NCBI GenBank assembly: GCA_003155705.1
Contig: PMEC01000222.1
Coordinates: 1 to 9,133 of the forward strand
Source of the DNA: Bacteroidales bacterium
GTDB lineage: Bacteria > Bacteroidota > Bacteroidia > Bacteroidales > VadinHA17
Direction of reading: 5' to 3'
Length of the DNA: 9,133 nucleotides
In this document: positions 1-7,239 of the stretch, in pieces
Layout: the number at the start of each line of letters is the position of its first letter
How positions within the stretch are numbered: the stretch's first letter is position 1
The notes under the pieces: generated by a model
What the model was told of the DNA's origin: nothing
The model's input: the letters and a program-made list of their open reading frames with translations, nothing else
The model's database searches: none
Made by a program: the position numbers and the translations under genes

Positions 1-1853
1 GTGCATTCCTGGCAAACGAACCTGGTAATATCATAGCCAACATTCCGGACGCCAAATCCTTTAAACCTTGTGATTTGTCCTTTTGCCATTGATCTTTTAG
101 CAAGAATCGCGGCGCCGATTGCTCCGGTGACATCAAAATGCGGAGGAATAATTATCTTTTTCCCAAGAACCTGTTCAAAAGCAGCAACAACAGCTTTATT
201 GTTAGTTACTCCACCCTGAAAGAAAATCTTATTGCCTACTTTGCGGTCAGCTACCACCTTCTGCAAATAATTATAAACGATAGAATAGGCAAGACCACCA
301 ACAAGGTTTTCATTTCTTGCCCCTTTTTGCATGAATGAATTGAGGTCAGATTCCATGAATACCGTACACCTGTCCCCAAGTTTGACCGGACAATCCGACC
401 CAAGAGCCATTGATCCAAATTCATCAACTATGTTAATATTAAGTTTTTCAGCCTGTTCCTCGAGAAAGGATCCCGTACCTGCGGCACATACCTTGTTCAT
501 TTCAAAGTCTACGACAACACCATTTTCGATGCTGATATATTTTGAGTCCTGTCCACCAATCTCAAATATTGTATCAACTGTGGGATCATAATCTATTGCA
601 GCAGTCGCCTGGGCAGTGATCTCATTCTGGATGGTATCGGCCCCGATAAAATCGCCGGTAAGATAGCGCCCGGATCCTGTTGTTCCGGCTCCGATAACCT
701 CAACATCCTCACCAACCTCATCATAAATCTCAGTCATGCCCTTCTGAATTGCTTCAAGCGGTTTCCCAGCAGTAGGAAGATACCTGCGTGAGATGACCCT
801 GTGCTCTTCATCAATAAGGACCACATTAGTACTCAGTGATCCGATATCGAGGCCAAGATAAACCCTGGTCTTTTCATTTCCCTTAATAATGGGATGAACA
901 TCTTTCTTATATTCAGCACTTGATTCCATAAGTTTTGGCAAACTGAGGAACATTGTGGAATCTGCTGACAGGTAATCATCCAATTTACTGAGCCCTGCAA
1001 AATGATTCATTTCGAGGTCATTGGAATGGGCATACATTACAGCTCCGATGGCACCCATTGATGCATGGTATTGAGGTATAATTAGCTCATTATCATTTAG
1101 ATCAAGAACTTCCCTAAATGCTCTTACCATCCCTGTATTTGCAGCAACTCCACCTGAAAACACCACAGGTTTCTTTATCTCCTTGCTTCTTGCAACATTG
1201 CTTCGGAAGTTCCTGGCAAGAGCAAAACATAATCCGGCCACAATATCATGGAGAGGTGTAGCTATCTGCTGATGATGGATCATATCACTTTTGGCAAAGA
1301 CACTGCAGCGTCCGGCAATCCTCGGAGGATCGACTGATTTCAGTGACATTTGTCCGAATTCGTTTTCAATCGGAACGCCTATTCTCCTTGCCTGCTGGTC
1401 GAGAAAAGAGCCGGTGCCCGCTGCACATATGCTGTTCATCTCAAAATCTACAAGCCTGGAATGGCCTTTTATAGGATCCTTTTCGAGGATAATCAGTTTG
1501 GAATCTTCCCCACCAATCTCAATAACTGTTTGAGCATCAGGATATAACCTTCCTGTTGACGTTGCCTGAGCTATTATCTCATTTACAAATGTTCCACCAA
1601 TAAGGCTGGTGGCCAATTTTCCTCCTGTCCCGGTGATGGCGATTCCTTTTATTGATTCCTGAGAATGATTTTTCAGAATTGAATTCAGCCTCTCTTTCAA
1701 TACATTGAATGGTTTTCCATAGACATAATCATAATAATTTTCGAGAATATTATGATTTTCATCCATCAGGACAGTATTCAACGAAACTGATCCAATATCA
1801 AAACCAAGAAAGAGGTTCAGGTCAGAAAAATTAGAAGAAGGTTTAAGAGCCAT
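1..1853 (-). CDS. Acyl-CoA dehydratase activase, tandem ATPase (N-terminal 617 residues, C-terminus outside window)
   Basis: The frame starts at the ATG at 1853 and stays open for 617 codons to the left edge, so the gene is cut by the window. It belongs to the BadF/BadG/BcrA/BcrD (HgdC-type) ATPase family, whose members use ATP hydrolysis to fire one low-potential electron into 2-hydroxyacyl-CoA dehydratases or related benzoyl-CoA-type reductases. Two homologous ATPase domains follow one another: phosphate-1 loops at about 17-28 (GFDIGSVSLNTV) and 334-345 (GLDIGSLSTNVV), and cluster segments CAAGTGSF at 143 and 456, each followed 40 residues later by a second cysteine (GRCSVF, C183; DRCTVF, C496). 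In HgdC the equivalent pair of cysteines from each subunit holds one [4Fe-4S] cluster at the dimer interface, so here a single chain could form it as a pseudo-dimer (inference). After the second ATPase the chain reads FVCQEC (614-617), the start of the Cys-rich linker of the large (about 1,400-residue) fused activase-dehydratase-like proteins. The substrate is not shown. Family call is strong; full length is inferred. Confidence 0.9.
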   Translation of the reverse strand, partial: MALKPSSNFSDLNLFLGFDIGSVSLNTVLMDENHNILENYYDYVYGKPFNVLKERLNSILKNHSQESIKGIAITGTGGKLATSLIGGTFVNEIIAQATSTGRLYPDAQTVIEIGGEDSKLIILEKDPIKGHSRLVDFEMNSICAAGTGSFLDQQARRIGVPIENEFGQMSLKSVDPPRIAGRCSVFAKSDMIHHQQIATPLHDIVAGLCFALARNFRSNVARSKEIKKPVVFSGGVAANTGMVRAFREVLDLNDNELIIPQYHASMGAIGAVMYAHSNDLEMNHFAGLSKLDDYLSADSTMFLSLPKLMESSAEYKKDVHPIIKGNEKTRVYLGLDIGSLSTNVVLIDEEHRVISRRYLPTAGKPLEAIQKGMTEIYDEVGEDVEVIGAGTTGSGRYLTGDFIGADTIQNEITAQATAAIDYDPTVDTIFEIGGQDSKYISIENGVVVDFEMNKVCAAGTGSFLEEQAEKLNINIVDEFGSMALGSDCPVKLGDRCTVFMESDLNSFMQKGARNENLVGGLAYSIVYNYLQKVVADRKVGNKIFFQGGVTNNKAVVAAFEQVLGKKIIIPPHFDVTGAIGAAILAKRSMAKGQITRFKGFGVRNVGYDITRFVCQEC

Positions 1854-1917
1854 ACCGGGAACGTTAATTTAGAAAAGTACAGATAAAATAATCTGCAGAA
1901 AACATTTATTTTTTGCC

Positions 1918-1948
1918 CAAAAATAGGGTTTTATCAGTTTAGAATCAA
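1918..1948 (-). promoter_or_regulatory. Bacteroidota-type promoter of the activase gene
   Basis: Read on the minus strand, TATTTTTG (1918-1925) is a perfect TAnnTTTG -7 element and TTG (1946-1948) lies 20 bases upstream, the arrangement of the primary-sigma promoter of Bacteroidota. Transcription would begin near 1912, giving a leader of roughly 60 bases. It indicates that the activase is transcribed independently of the iron-sulfur gene upstream. Confidence 0.6.
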
Positions 1949-1986
1949 TTTAAATAGGTTAAAAAATGATATATGTCATATTGTTA

Positions 1987-2134
1987 GGTTTAACGGCTCA
2001 ACGCCCGCCCGACTGAACGACGTCAGTCGTTCGGGCGGGGCACAACGGTTCAACGGCTCATCGGCATTACAGCATTACGCTATTACGCCTTTACACCGTT
2101 ATGCCATTACCCCTTTACTCCTTTACGTCATTAC
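1987..2134. repeat. Degenerate 8-bp tandem repeat array interrupted by a palindrome
   Basis: From 2047 to 2134 the sequence can be cut into eleven consecutive 8-base units, beginning GGTTCAAC, GGCTCATC, GGCATTAC, AGCATTAC, GCTATTAC and continuing to GTCATTAC; most end in TTAC or CAAC. Two further units, GGTTTAAC and GGCTCAAC, lie at 1987-2002, on the other side of a GC-rich palindrome. Fuller units drift at the first three bases, so the array is old or under weak constraint. No reading frame of note crosses it. Similar short ATTACGCC-like arrays occur between genes of some Bacteroidota genomes, but whether this one is dispersed cannot be seen here. Confidence 0.75.
2004..2039. repeat. GC-rich 36-bp imperfect palindrome
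   Basis: Outer arms CCCGCCCGA (2004-2012) and TCGGGCGGG (2031-2039) are exact reverse complements, and the centre at 2019-2024 is the perfect palindrome GACGTC. Alternative inner stems exist (ACGAC with GTCGT). It is far richer in G and C than its surroundings and has no T tract on either side, so it is a poor intrinsic terminator. It looks like a small palindromic repeat element that sits inside the 8-bp array. Confidence 0.7.
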
Positions 2135-2150
2135 GTTCTGCCCCGTTTTC

Positions 2151-2840
2151 CTAAACCCATTCTTCCCTCAGGATATCACCGGTAATACCCGCGATCATAA
2201 GTTTTACCGGAACTTTTCTTGAGGCAGATAAAGCAGCAGATTTGACCATCTGCAATAATCCGCTACAGCATGGAACTTCCATTATCATTACAGTTAAGGT
2301 ATTGATCATTGCGACATCGATGAGAGCCTTAAGTTTTTCAACATAGATTTCTGTTCCATGATCAAGTTTAGGACATGCAATAGCCAATGATTTGCCTTTC
2401 AGATATTTACTATGAAATCCGCCAACGCTGTATGCCACACAATCCGCAGCTAAAAGAAGATCGGAATTTTTGAAGTAAGTTGCGTTTGTATTTATCAGGT
2501 GCATCTGTACCGGCCATTGACCCAACTCTGATTTTGCATTTTCAGTTATATTTTCAGGATCCCTGGCTCTCTCAATAATCATTGCATGGGAACCAGGACA
2601 GCTTCCCTTCATCTGCTCCATTACCCTGACCTCACTATAAGGCTCAGTTTCACGCTTTTCGATCGTTATGGCTCCTTCAGGGCAATGACCTATACAGGCT
2701 CCAAGACCATCGCACATTAGCTCACTTACAAGCCTTACTTTGCCGTCGATTACCTGTAAGGCGCCTTCATGGCAATTGGGAACGCAAAGACCGCATCCAT
2801 TGCATAATTCATCATCTATTTTTAAAATATCTCTTTTCAT
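2151..2840 (-). CDS. Ferredoxin-type iron-sulfur protein with atypical second cluster (229 aa)
   Basis: A complete 229-residue cytoplasmic protein with no signal peptide or membrane segment. Residues 13-23 form a standard [4Fe-4S] motif (C13, C16, C19, C23, CxxCxxCxxxC). The second motif, CDGLGACIGHC, has C43, C49 and C53 but Leu46 where the second cysteine should be, leaving three ligands. Further conserved-looking cysteines follow (C81 in SCPGS, C134, C156, and the pair C191-C192 in PCCSG), suggesting another metal or cluster site in the 150-residue C-terminal domain. I recognise this as the ferredoxin-like protein often found beside the hybrid-cluster protein Hcp and Crp/Fnr-type regulators in anaerobes; the electron donor or acceptor is unknown. 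It is divergent from such a regulator, with an operator palindrome between them. No hcp gene is in the window. Confidence 0.85.
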   Translation of the reverse strand: MKRDILKIDDELCNGCGLCVPNCHEGALQVIDGKVRLVSELMCDGLGACIGHCPEGAITIEKRETEPYSEVRVMEQMKGSCPGSHAMIIERARDPENITENAKSELGQWPVQMHLINTNATYFKNSDLLLAADCVAYSVGGFHSKYLKGKSLAIACPKLDHGTEIYVEKLKALIDVAMINTLTVMIMEVPCCSGLLQMVKSAALSASRKVPVKLMIAGITGDILREEWV

Positions 2841-2868
2841 TTCAATTCATTTTAACATGTTTCTGATA

Positions 2869-2876
2869 CAAAAATG
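2869..2876 (-). promoter_or_regulatory. Possible -7 element of the iron-sulfur gene
   Basis: The minus-strand sequence CATTTTTG differs from TAnnTTTG at the first base only. It would place the transcription start near 2862, about 22 bases before the start codon, and puts the 2896-2915 palindrome roughly 40 bases upstream of that start, the usual position for activation by a Crp/Fnr protein. No clear TTG element was found at the right distance, which is common for activator-dependent promoters. Confidence 0.4.
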
Positions 2877-2895
2877 ATATTATAAATCATACTGA

Positions 2896-2915
2896 ATTGT
2901 AACATTTGTTACAAT
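2896..2915. promoter_or_regulatory. Crp/Fnr-type operator palindrome
   Basis: ATTGTAAC and GTTACAAT are exact reverse complements separated by four bases (ATTT). Length, symmetry and the 8-4-8 spacing suit a homodimer of the Crp/Fnr family, and the only such regulator in the window is encoded immediately to the right. The site lies between the divergent iron-sulfur gene and the regulator gene. It resembles the GTAAC-n4-GTTAC type of site I associate with HcpR-like regulators, a match I could not verify. Activation of the left gene and control of the regulator's own expression are both possible. Confidence 0.75.
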
Positions 2916-2919
2916 GTGC

Positions 2920-2927
2920 TAGTTTTG
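2920..2927 (+). promoter_or_regulatory. Possible -7 element of the Crp/Fnr gene
   Basis: TAGTTTTG is a perfect TAnnTTTG match, and TTG at 2897-2899 lies 20 bases upstream, inside the palindrome. A bound regulator would cover the upstream promoter element, which predicts autorepression. The predicted start of transcription would lie only a few bases before the ATG at 2938, so the message would be nearly leaderless; this makes the assignment uncertain. Confidence 0.45.
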
Positions 2928-2937
2928 TAAAAAAACA

Positions 2938-3609
2938 ATGAACTATTCAGTTTTATCACAAGCACCGCTTTTTAGAGGATTTACTCCTGAAGAGATAGAG
3001 AGATTTTTATTATCGGTAAAATATCATGTAAGGAACTATAAAGCTGGTTCAATGATTGCACAAAACGGGGAACCAGTTAATTCACTGATGGTTATTTTAA
3101 ACGGTGTCGTTAAAGGTGAAATGGTGGATTTTGCCGGGAGGGTCATCAAAATTGAAGATATTCCGGCACCTGGTGCACTGGCTTCTGCTTTTATATTTGG
3201 AAACAAGAACAAATTCCCGGTTAATGTAATTACAATAAGTGACACTGAATTACTCATAATTGATAAGCCGGAGTTCCTTAAACTGCTGAAGACGGAAGTT
3301 AAAATCCTGGTGAATTTCCTGGATATGATCTCAAACCGGTCGCAGTTTCTCTCAGAAAAAATTAAATTTCTGAATTTCAAGACTATAAAAGTAAAATTGG
3401 CACAATATATTCTTCAGAAAGCCGGAAAGGACAGAATATCAGTGACATTCGATATGACGCAGAATGATCTGTCTGATTATTTTGGCGTTGCAAGACCTTC
3501 AGTTGCAAGAACACTTGGTGAGATGGAGGAGGAGGGATTTATCATCGCAAAGAGAAAGAATATTAAAATACTTGACAGAAAAGGTCTGTCAGACTTAATT
3601 TTTGATTGA
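2938..3609 (+). CDS. Crp/Fnr-family transcriptional regulator (HcpR-like)
   Basis: A 223-residue protein of normal length for the family. The N-terminal part (about 10-130) is the cyclic-nucleotide-binding-like beta-barrel, with the opening LFRGFTPEEIERFL and the barrel strand PVNSLMVILNGVVKG; a long dimerisation helix follows (about 130-155), and a C-terminal helix-turn-helix (about 170-205) contains TQNDLSDYFGVARPSVARTLGEMEEEGFI. The chain has no cysteine, so it cannot bind an Fnr-type [4Fe-4S] cluster; a haem or another effector is possible, but no ligand can be read off. The start at 2938 gives the expected N-terminus. It is divergent from an iron-sulfur protein gene and adjacent to a matching palindrome, an arrangement known for HcpR-type regulators of nitrosative stress. 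Family call is firm; the HcpR assignment is inference from context. Confidence 0.9.
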   Translation: MNYSVLSQAPLFRGFTPEEIERFLLSVKYHVRNYKAGSMIAQNGEPVNSLMVILNGVVKGEMVDFAGRVIKIEDIPAPGALASAFIFGNKNKFPVNVITISDTELLIIDKPEFLKLLKTEVKILVNFLDMISNRSQFLSEKIKFLNFKTIKVKLAQYILQKAGKDRISVTFDMTQNDLSDYFGVARPSVARTLGEMEEEGFIIAKRKNIKILDRKGLSDLIFD

Positions 3610-3783
3610 TATACTGTATCAATTGTCAGTAATTTAATAGCTTCTTAATAAATATGTTAAGTCAGATAATGATTCTAAAAAAAACATAGAAGATATTATT
3701 TCTGAAAATATTTTCAAATTTATTAGGTTTATATTATAAAGTAGTCTATATTTGCAATAGATTTAATTAATAAAACTGAGAAA
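3610..3783. other. Intergenic spacer, regulator to membrane-protein operon
   Basis: This 174-base AT-rich spacer contains no credible gene. Its right half carries the promoter described at 3747-3754. No convincing hairpin terminator for the regulator gene is visible. Confidence 0.6.
3747..3754 (+). promoter_or_regulatory. -7 element of the membrane-protein operon
   Basis: TATATTTG is a perfect TAnnTTTG match about 30 bases before the ATG at 3784. The upstream TTG element is not clear (TTA at 3723-3725 lies 21 bases away). Transcription would start near 3760. Confidence 0.5.
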
Positions 3784-4386
3784 ATGGAAAATCATGAAAA
3801 ACAAATGACTCCTGAGGAGAGTCTGAATCTGATAGGTGAGGTGATCTCAAATGCCAGAAACAATTTAAAGACCGATAGTTTTTTCTTCCTCTTATGGGGA
3901 TGGTTAATTGCTATTGCAGCTCTTGTCGAATCTTTTATCCTGTGGAATGCGGGCAGAATGAATGAATGGGGAAATGTCAGTTTGCTAAGTGGGCTAAACT
4001 GGTCCGGACTTGTAATAATCGGATGGATAATACAATTTTTTTATATCAAGAAGCAATATGTGAAAAGGGGATATAAAACTTTCTTTGGAAAGGTAATCTC
4101 ATATCTTTGGATAATTTCAGGATGTATAATAATCCTGCTGGTTTACATTACGCTGGTACGTCATGAATCGCCTGAACCATACATTCTTGCAGCTATCTCA
4201 ATCCCAACTGTAATTACAGGAGTAATGATACGTTTCAAACCGTTGATTACAGGTGGTCTGTTGTTTATATTGTTTGCCATTCTGGCTGTCCACGTGCAGA
4301 CCGATTACTTAAGAAGTTCGGTCACTGCAATTGCATTAATCTGCGGATACCTGGTTCCGGGATACCTTTTGAGAATGAAAAAATAG
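3784..4386 (+). CDS. Small membrane protein of unknown function, first gene of a two-gene operon
   Basis: A 200-residue protein with a charged, soluble N-terminus (about 1-35, MTPEESLNLIGEVISNARNN) followed by about five hydrophobic segments, at roughly 36-55, 70-92, 105-127, 133-150 and 155-195. No enzyme or transporter motif is visible. The downstream regulator gene begins six bases after its stop codon, so the two are surely co-transcribed. Pairs of this sort, a small integral membrane protein with a PF13601-type winged-helix protein, are frequent in Bacteroidota, but their job is not established. The conserved opening could contact the regulator, which is a guess from the pairing only. 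Confidence 0.8.
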   Translation: MENHEKQMTPEESLNLIGEVISNARNNLKTDSFFFLLWGWLIAIAALVESFILWNAGRMNEWGNVSLLSGLNWSGLVIIGWIIQFFYIKKQYVKRGYKTFFGKVISYLWIISGCIIILLVYITLVRHESPEPYILAAISIPTVITGVMIRFKPLITGGLLFILFAILAVHVQTDYLRSSVTAIALICGYLVPGYLLRMKK

Positions 4387-4392
4387 TTAGTT

Positions 4393-4680
4393 ATGCTCAA
4401 AGAACTTGACCCGTTATTGCATTCGCAGCTAAGGCTTGCTATTGTGTCAGCTCTTATGACTGCAGAAGAGGCTGAATTTACCTGGCTTCAGGCGCAGACT
4501 GGTGCTACAGCCGGGAATCTAAGCGTTCAACTAAATAAACTGAAAGATGCCGGTTATATTGAAATCAAAAAATCTTTCAGGGGAAATTATCCGCAAACCC
4601 TTTGCATTATGACTAAACTGGGTAAGGAAAAATTTAAGGCTTATGTGGAGGCCCTTAAAGAATACCTTAATTACAAATAA
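4393..4680 (+). CDS. Winged-helix DNA-binding regulator (HTH_34-like)
   Basis: A 95-residue protein made almost entirely of one winged-helix domain: helix LDPLLHSQLRLAIVSALM, then the recognition region TWLQAQTGATAGNLSVQLNKLKDAGYI and the wing IEIKKSFRGNYPQTLCIMTKLG, ending in an amphipathic helix that probably dimerises. This is the ArsR/MarR-like layout of the PF13601 family. No metal-binding cysteines of the ArsR type are present. The gene lies six bases after the membrane-protein gene and is followed by a terminator. Its target is unknown; autoregulation of the operon is likely but unshown. Confidence 0.85.
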   Translation: MLKELDPLLHSQLRLAIVSALMTAEEAEFTWLQAQTGATAGNLSVQLNKLKDAGYIEIKKSFRGNYPQTLCIMTKLGKEKFKAYVEALKEYLNYK

Positions 4681-4695
4681 CACACGATGTTTTAA

Positions 4696-4726
4696 TGGAT
4701 GCTGCAAAATTTCAGCACCCATTTTT
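4696..4726 (+). terminator. Intrinsic terminator between convergent genes
   Basis: TGGATGCTG (4696-4704) pairs with CAGCACCCA (4713-4721) through nine positions with one A-C mismatch, with an eight-base loop, followed by five T at 4722-4726. It ends the plus-strand operon. The T run overlaps the stop codon of the minus-strand histidine kinase gene, so in the other direction the hairpin follows that gene at once but lacks a good T tract. Confidence 0.7.
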
Positions 4727-6833
4727 ATTGATCAGATTGGGATAATTCTTCTTTCCCGGCAGCTGCAGGTTTATCTTCAGGAAGGACAATCATGAAACAG
4801 GTTCCTTCACCCTCTTTACTTTCAACAGAAATAGTTCCCATATTGATCATAATAAGCTCCTGGCAAAGTTTTAAACCGAGTCCAGTTCCTTTTTCATTTT
4901 CAGTACCGGGAGTACTCTCAATTTCGTTAAATGTGAAAAGTTTTTTATGTTTTTCATCAGGCATACCGACACCATTATCACAGATCTTTATCAAAACTCC
5001 CTCCCCGTCTTTTGACCTGTCTTTTACCAGGATACTGACTCTACCTCCACGGTAAGTGTACTTCACAGCATTTGATAAAAGATTCCGGATGACAATATCC
5101 ATGAGATCTTTATCAAAATATGCAAATGAAGAGCCGATCTGTGTAAAATTGACAGAGATATCCTTGCGATCAGAGGTTTCTTTTAAAATACTCAGATTGG
5201 TGAGAATTATATTAGCCAGGTCATGTTTTTCAGGAGAATACTTAATTTTTTCTTCCTGCCCCCGACCCCATACCAGCATGTTTTCCAGGAGGTTAATGAC
5301 AAGTTGGGCATACTGGATACTTGAGTTTGCGAAAGTGTCATATTTTGCTTTGTATTCATCCTCCTTCAGCAGATTCAGCATATAAAGAATATTTACAACC
5401 GGACTTCGGAGGTCATGGGCAATAACAGAAAATATTTTATTTTTAAGCTGAAGCGTTTCAGATAATTGTTTATTCTGAAGAGCTATTCTGCTATTCTGTT
5501 TTTCTATCTCTTCATTCCTTGTTTTTAAAGCTATAGTCCTTTCATTAACCAGCTTCTCGAGATTCTTGTTCATGAATTCGAGTTCATTATGCAGTTTTTC
5601 TTTTTCATAGAATGTCATGACCCATTTATAGAGAAGAAGGACTGCCTGAATAAAAATAAATATTACTACGACAAAAGACATCACATATCCCACAGGGCTA
5701 TGGGATTTCCCAAGTGAGACCTGACTGTCATGTACAGCTCCGATAGTAAATAAAATAAAAGCTGCAAAATAGACTGTGTCTATTGCTCTTCGTTTCAGCA
5801 TCCCTGAAAAACTGGATATCAGCAAATAGAATATAATTGCAATTACTGAAGGGTAATATGCCAGAGCCGAATAGCTGAATATTTTTACGGGGAACAATAA
5901 GGTTGTTATTGTTGCTGCTATGAATACAGATGTAATGATGTAAGCGACATATCTTATCAGTTTGGAAGGATAAAGTCCATTTGCAAACCAGGCAAATCCG
6001 ATCATAATAGTGAATAAACTAAAATACTCGAGCCTTATAGTCCATTGCCATCCAACAGTAAAGAAATCATAAATTAAGTATTGTGAGGTGAAGAGAGGTC
6101 TGAGCGCAAGTCCAAATAAAGCCATACTGAAAAATGCCATTATCCTGTCTTTTGGATAGAGAATGAAGAATATTATAAAGAACAGGGCAAAACCAAACAG
6201 GAGACTCACAGTTGCATAGTCTCCGGCCCATGTATTAGCCTTCCTGTTTCTGACTTCTGAAAATGTTCCCAGTTTCATAGGAACCCAAAAACCACCTCGT
6301 CTGTGCTGATAGTTAGAGACATTAATTACAATGCTTAGAGTATCATTAAATGGAGAATATCTATGAAAACCCGGCGAATATTCTGGTCTGGTCTCTTCTT
6401 CAGATTTTCCTGTCTGACCATTCGATGTCAATAATGAATCATTAACCCACAGATCGAAAGACGAATCAAATACAGGAACATCAAAACCGAGCGGAAGTCT
6501 GAATTTTTCAGGCAGTAAAATTGTCAGACGATAAGTTGCATAGCCATATTTCCCCGTTTTGAAACCTGTTCCGGAATAATCAGTCCAATAGGAGGGTACT
6601 CTCCCGTAAACATCCGGTTCAGGAAGAATTTGTCCTTTAAAATCACGTGGATATAGCATTTTCTTCCAGTAGAATTCCCATTCACCGTTCAGGCTGATAT
6701 AGAACTTATCTTTATTAGCGACATGTCTGAGGTCAATTACACCTTTAACCGCAGTTGGATTCTGGCTAAAAAGATTCGGACAGGAAGCTGACAGAAGTAA
6801 AAAAGCCAGAAGCAGTAATTTCCTAAATATCAT
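4725..6833 (-). CDS. 7TMR-DISM-like sensor histidine kinase
   Basis: A 702-residue membrane kinase. Residues 1-23 are a signal peptide ending near the cysteine 18 and LFSQ, so it could be an exported N-terminus with a cleavage near 23. Residues about 24-200 form an extracytoplasmic beta-sandwich of the type seen in glycoside-hydrolase-2-like or 7TMR-DISM sensing domains (LNGEWEFYWKK, FDLWVNDSLL). About 203-403 holds seven hydrophobic segments (7TMR-DISM). A coiled coil (about 408-465) leads to the HisKA domain with FSVIAHDLRSP, phospho-acceptor His473, and then the HATPase domain: N box NLLSNAVKY (584-592), G1 DNGVGM (619-624), F box LFTFNE, G2 GTGLGL (649-654). It has no receiver or regulator domain and no response regulator is nearby, so its partner is unknown. 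The ligand cannot be read from the sequence; carbohydrates are known ligands for some relatives. Confidence 0.9.
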   Translation of the reverse strand: MIFRKLLLLAFLLLSASCPNLFSQNPTAVKGVIDLRHVANKDKFYISLNGEWEFYWKKMLYPRDFKGQILPEPDVYGRVPSYWTDYSGTGFKTGKYGYATYRLTILLPEKFRLPLGFDVPVFDSSFDLWVNDSLLTSNGQTGKSEEETRPEYSPGFHRYSPFNDTLSIVINVSNYQHRRGGFWVPMKLGTFSEVRNRKANTWAGDYATVSLLFGFALFFIIFFILYPKDRIMAFFSMALFGLALRPLFTSQYLIYDFFTVGWQWTIRLEYFSLFTIMIGFAWFANGLYPSKLIRYVAYIITSVFIAATITTLLFPVKIFSYSALAYYPSVIAIIFYLLISSFSGMLKRRAIDTVYFAAFILFTIGAVHDSQVSLGKSHSPVGYVMSFVVVIFIFIQAVLLLYKWVMTFYEKEKLHNELEFMNKNLEKLVNERTIALKTRNEEIEKQNSRIALQNKQLSETLQLKNKIFSVIAHDLRSPVVNILYMLNLLKEDEYKAKYDTFANSSIQYAQLVINLLENMLVWGRGQEEKIKYSPEKHDLANIILTNLSILKETSDRKDISVNFTQIGSSFAYFDKDLMDIVIRNLLSNAVKYTYRGGRVSILVKDRSKDGEGVLIKICDNGVGMPDEKHKKLFTFNEIESTPGTENEKGTGLGLKLCQELIMINMGTISVESKEGEGTCFMIVLPEDKPAAAGKEELSQSDQ

Positions 6834-7239
6834 AATTTTCGATAAACGGTCAGTCGATGTAAAGATAAACCTTTTTAGGAATTTCGTTAAACTAGTTCTT
6901 GTTTTTCATATTCATTGGCACACAGACTTTCCTGAAAACCACTTATTAGCTTGCTGCTAAATATGCCTGGCGACAGCCTGGATAATTTCTTAATTCCTTT
7001 TATTCATAATTTGCTTTCAGTTCCAAGCAATCAGTAGAAGATTAAATAAAAAAATATCTACCTTGCGGCCATTATTGAATCATTATGATTGCAAAGCTGA
7101 AATATCGTTTCATGATGCGCCGTCTTGGACGCAGACTTTATGAATGCTTAATGTTTTACAGTTTCTGATTCACTATATCTTTCCGATATACTGGATTACT
7201 TCCATTTTTTTTCTAAATTCAATCTCAAACCTATTTTTA
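6834..7239. other. Intergenic region between kinase and glycyl-radical operon
   Basis: About 400 bases without a credible gene; a reading frame from 7144 merely extends the activase at its N-terminus with a hydrophobic, low-complexity stretch. On the minus strand TATCTTTA (6860-6867) is a one-mismatch -7 element for the kinase gene. On the plus strand no promoter stands out; TATCTTTC near 7175 is the closest. A 13-base palindrome AATCATTATGATT lies at 7078-7090 and could bind a regulator. Confidence 0.4.

Noticed and set aside
138..591. Short plus-strand frames within the activase gene
   Set aside because: They lie opposite an uninterrupted minus-strand coding frame with clear family motifs and show no family resemblance of their own.
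1291..1547. Short overlapping plus-strand frames opposite the first ATPase domain
   Set aside because: Antisense to the conserved cluster segment; no domain of their own.
2004..2039. Palindrome as an intrinsic terminator for the iron-sulfur gene
   Set aside because: No T tract follows on either strand.
3036..3380. A 114-residue minus-strand frame inside the Crp/Fnr gene
   Set aside because: It is a shadow of the regulator, which has unmistakable helix-turn-helix and barrel motifs.
4792..5385. Plus-strand frames opposite the kinase catalytic domain
   Set aside because: Antisense to ATPase-domain motifs; no homology or leader.
7144..7239. Alternative upstream start of the activase
   Set aside because: The added 32 residues are hydrophobic and unrelated to the family, whose homology begins at the Met at 7240.
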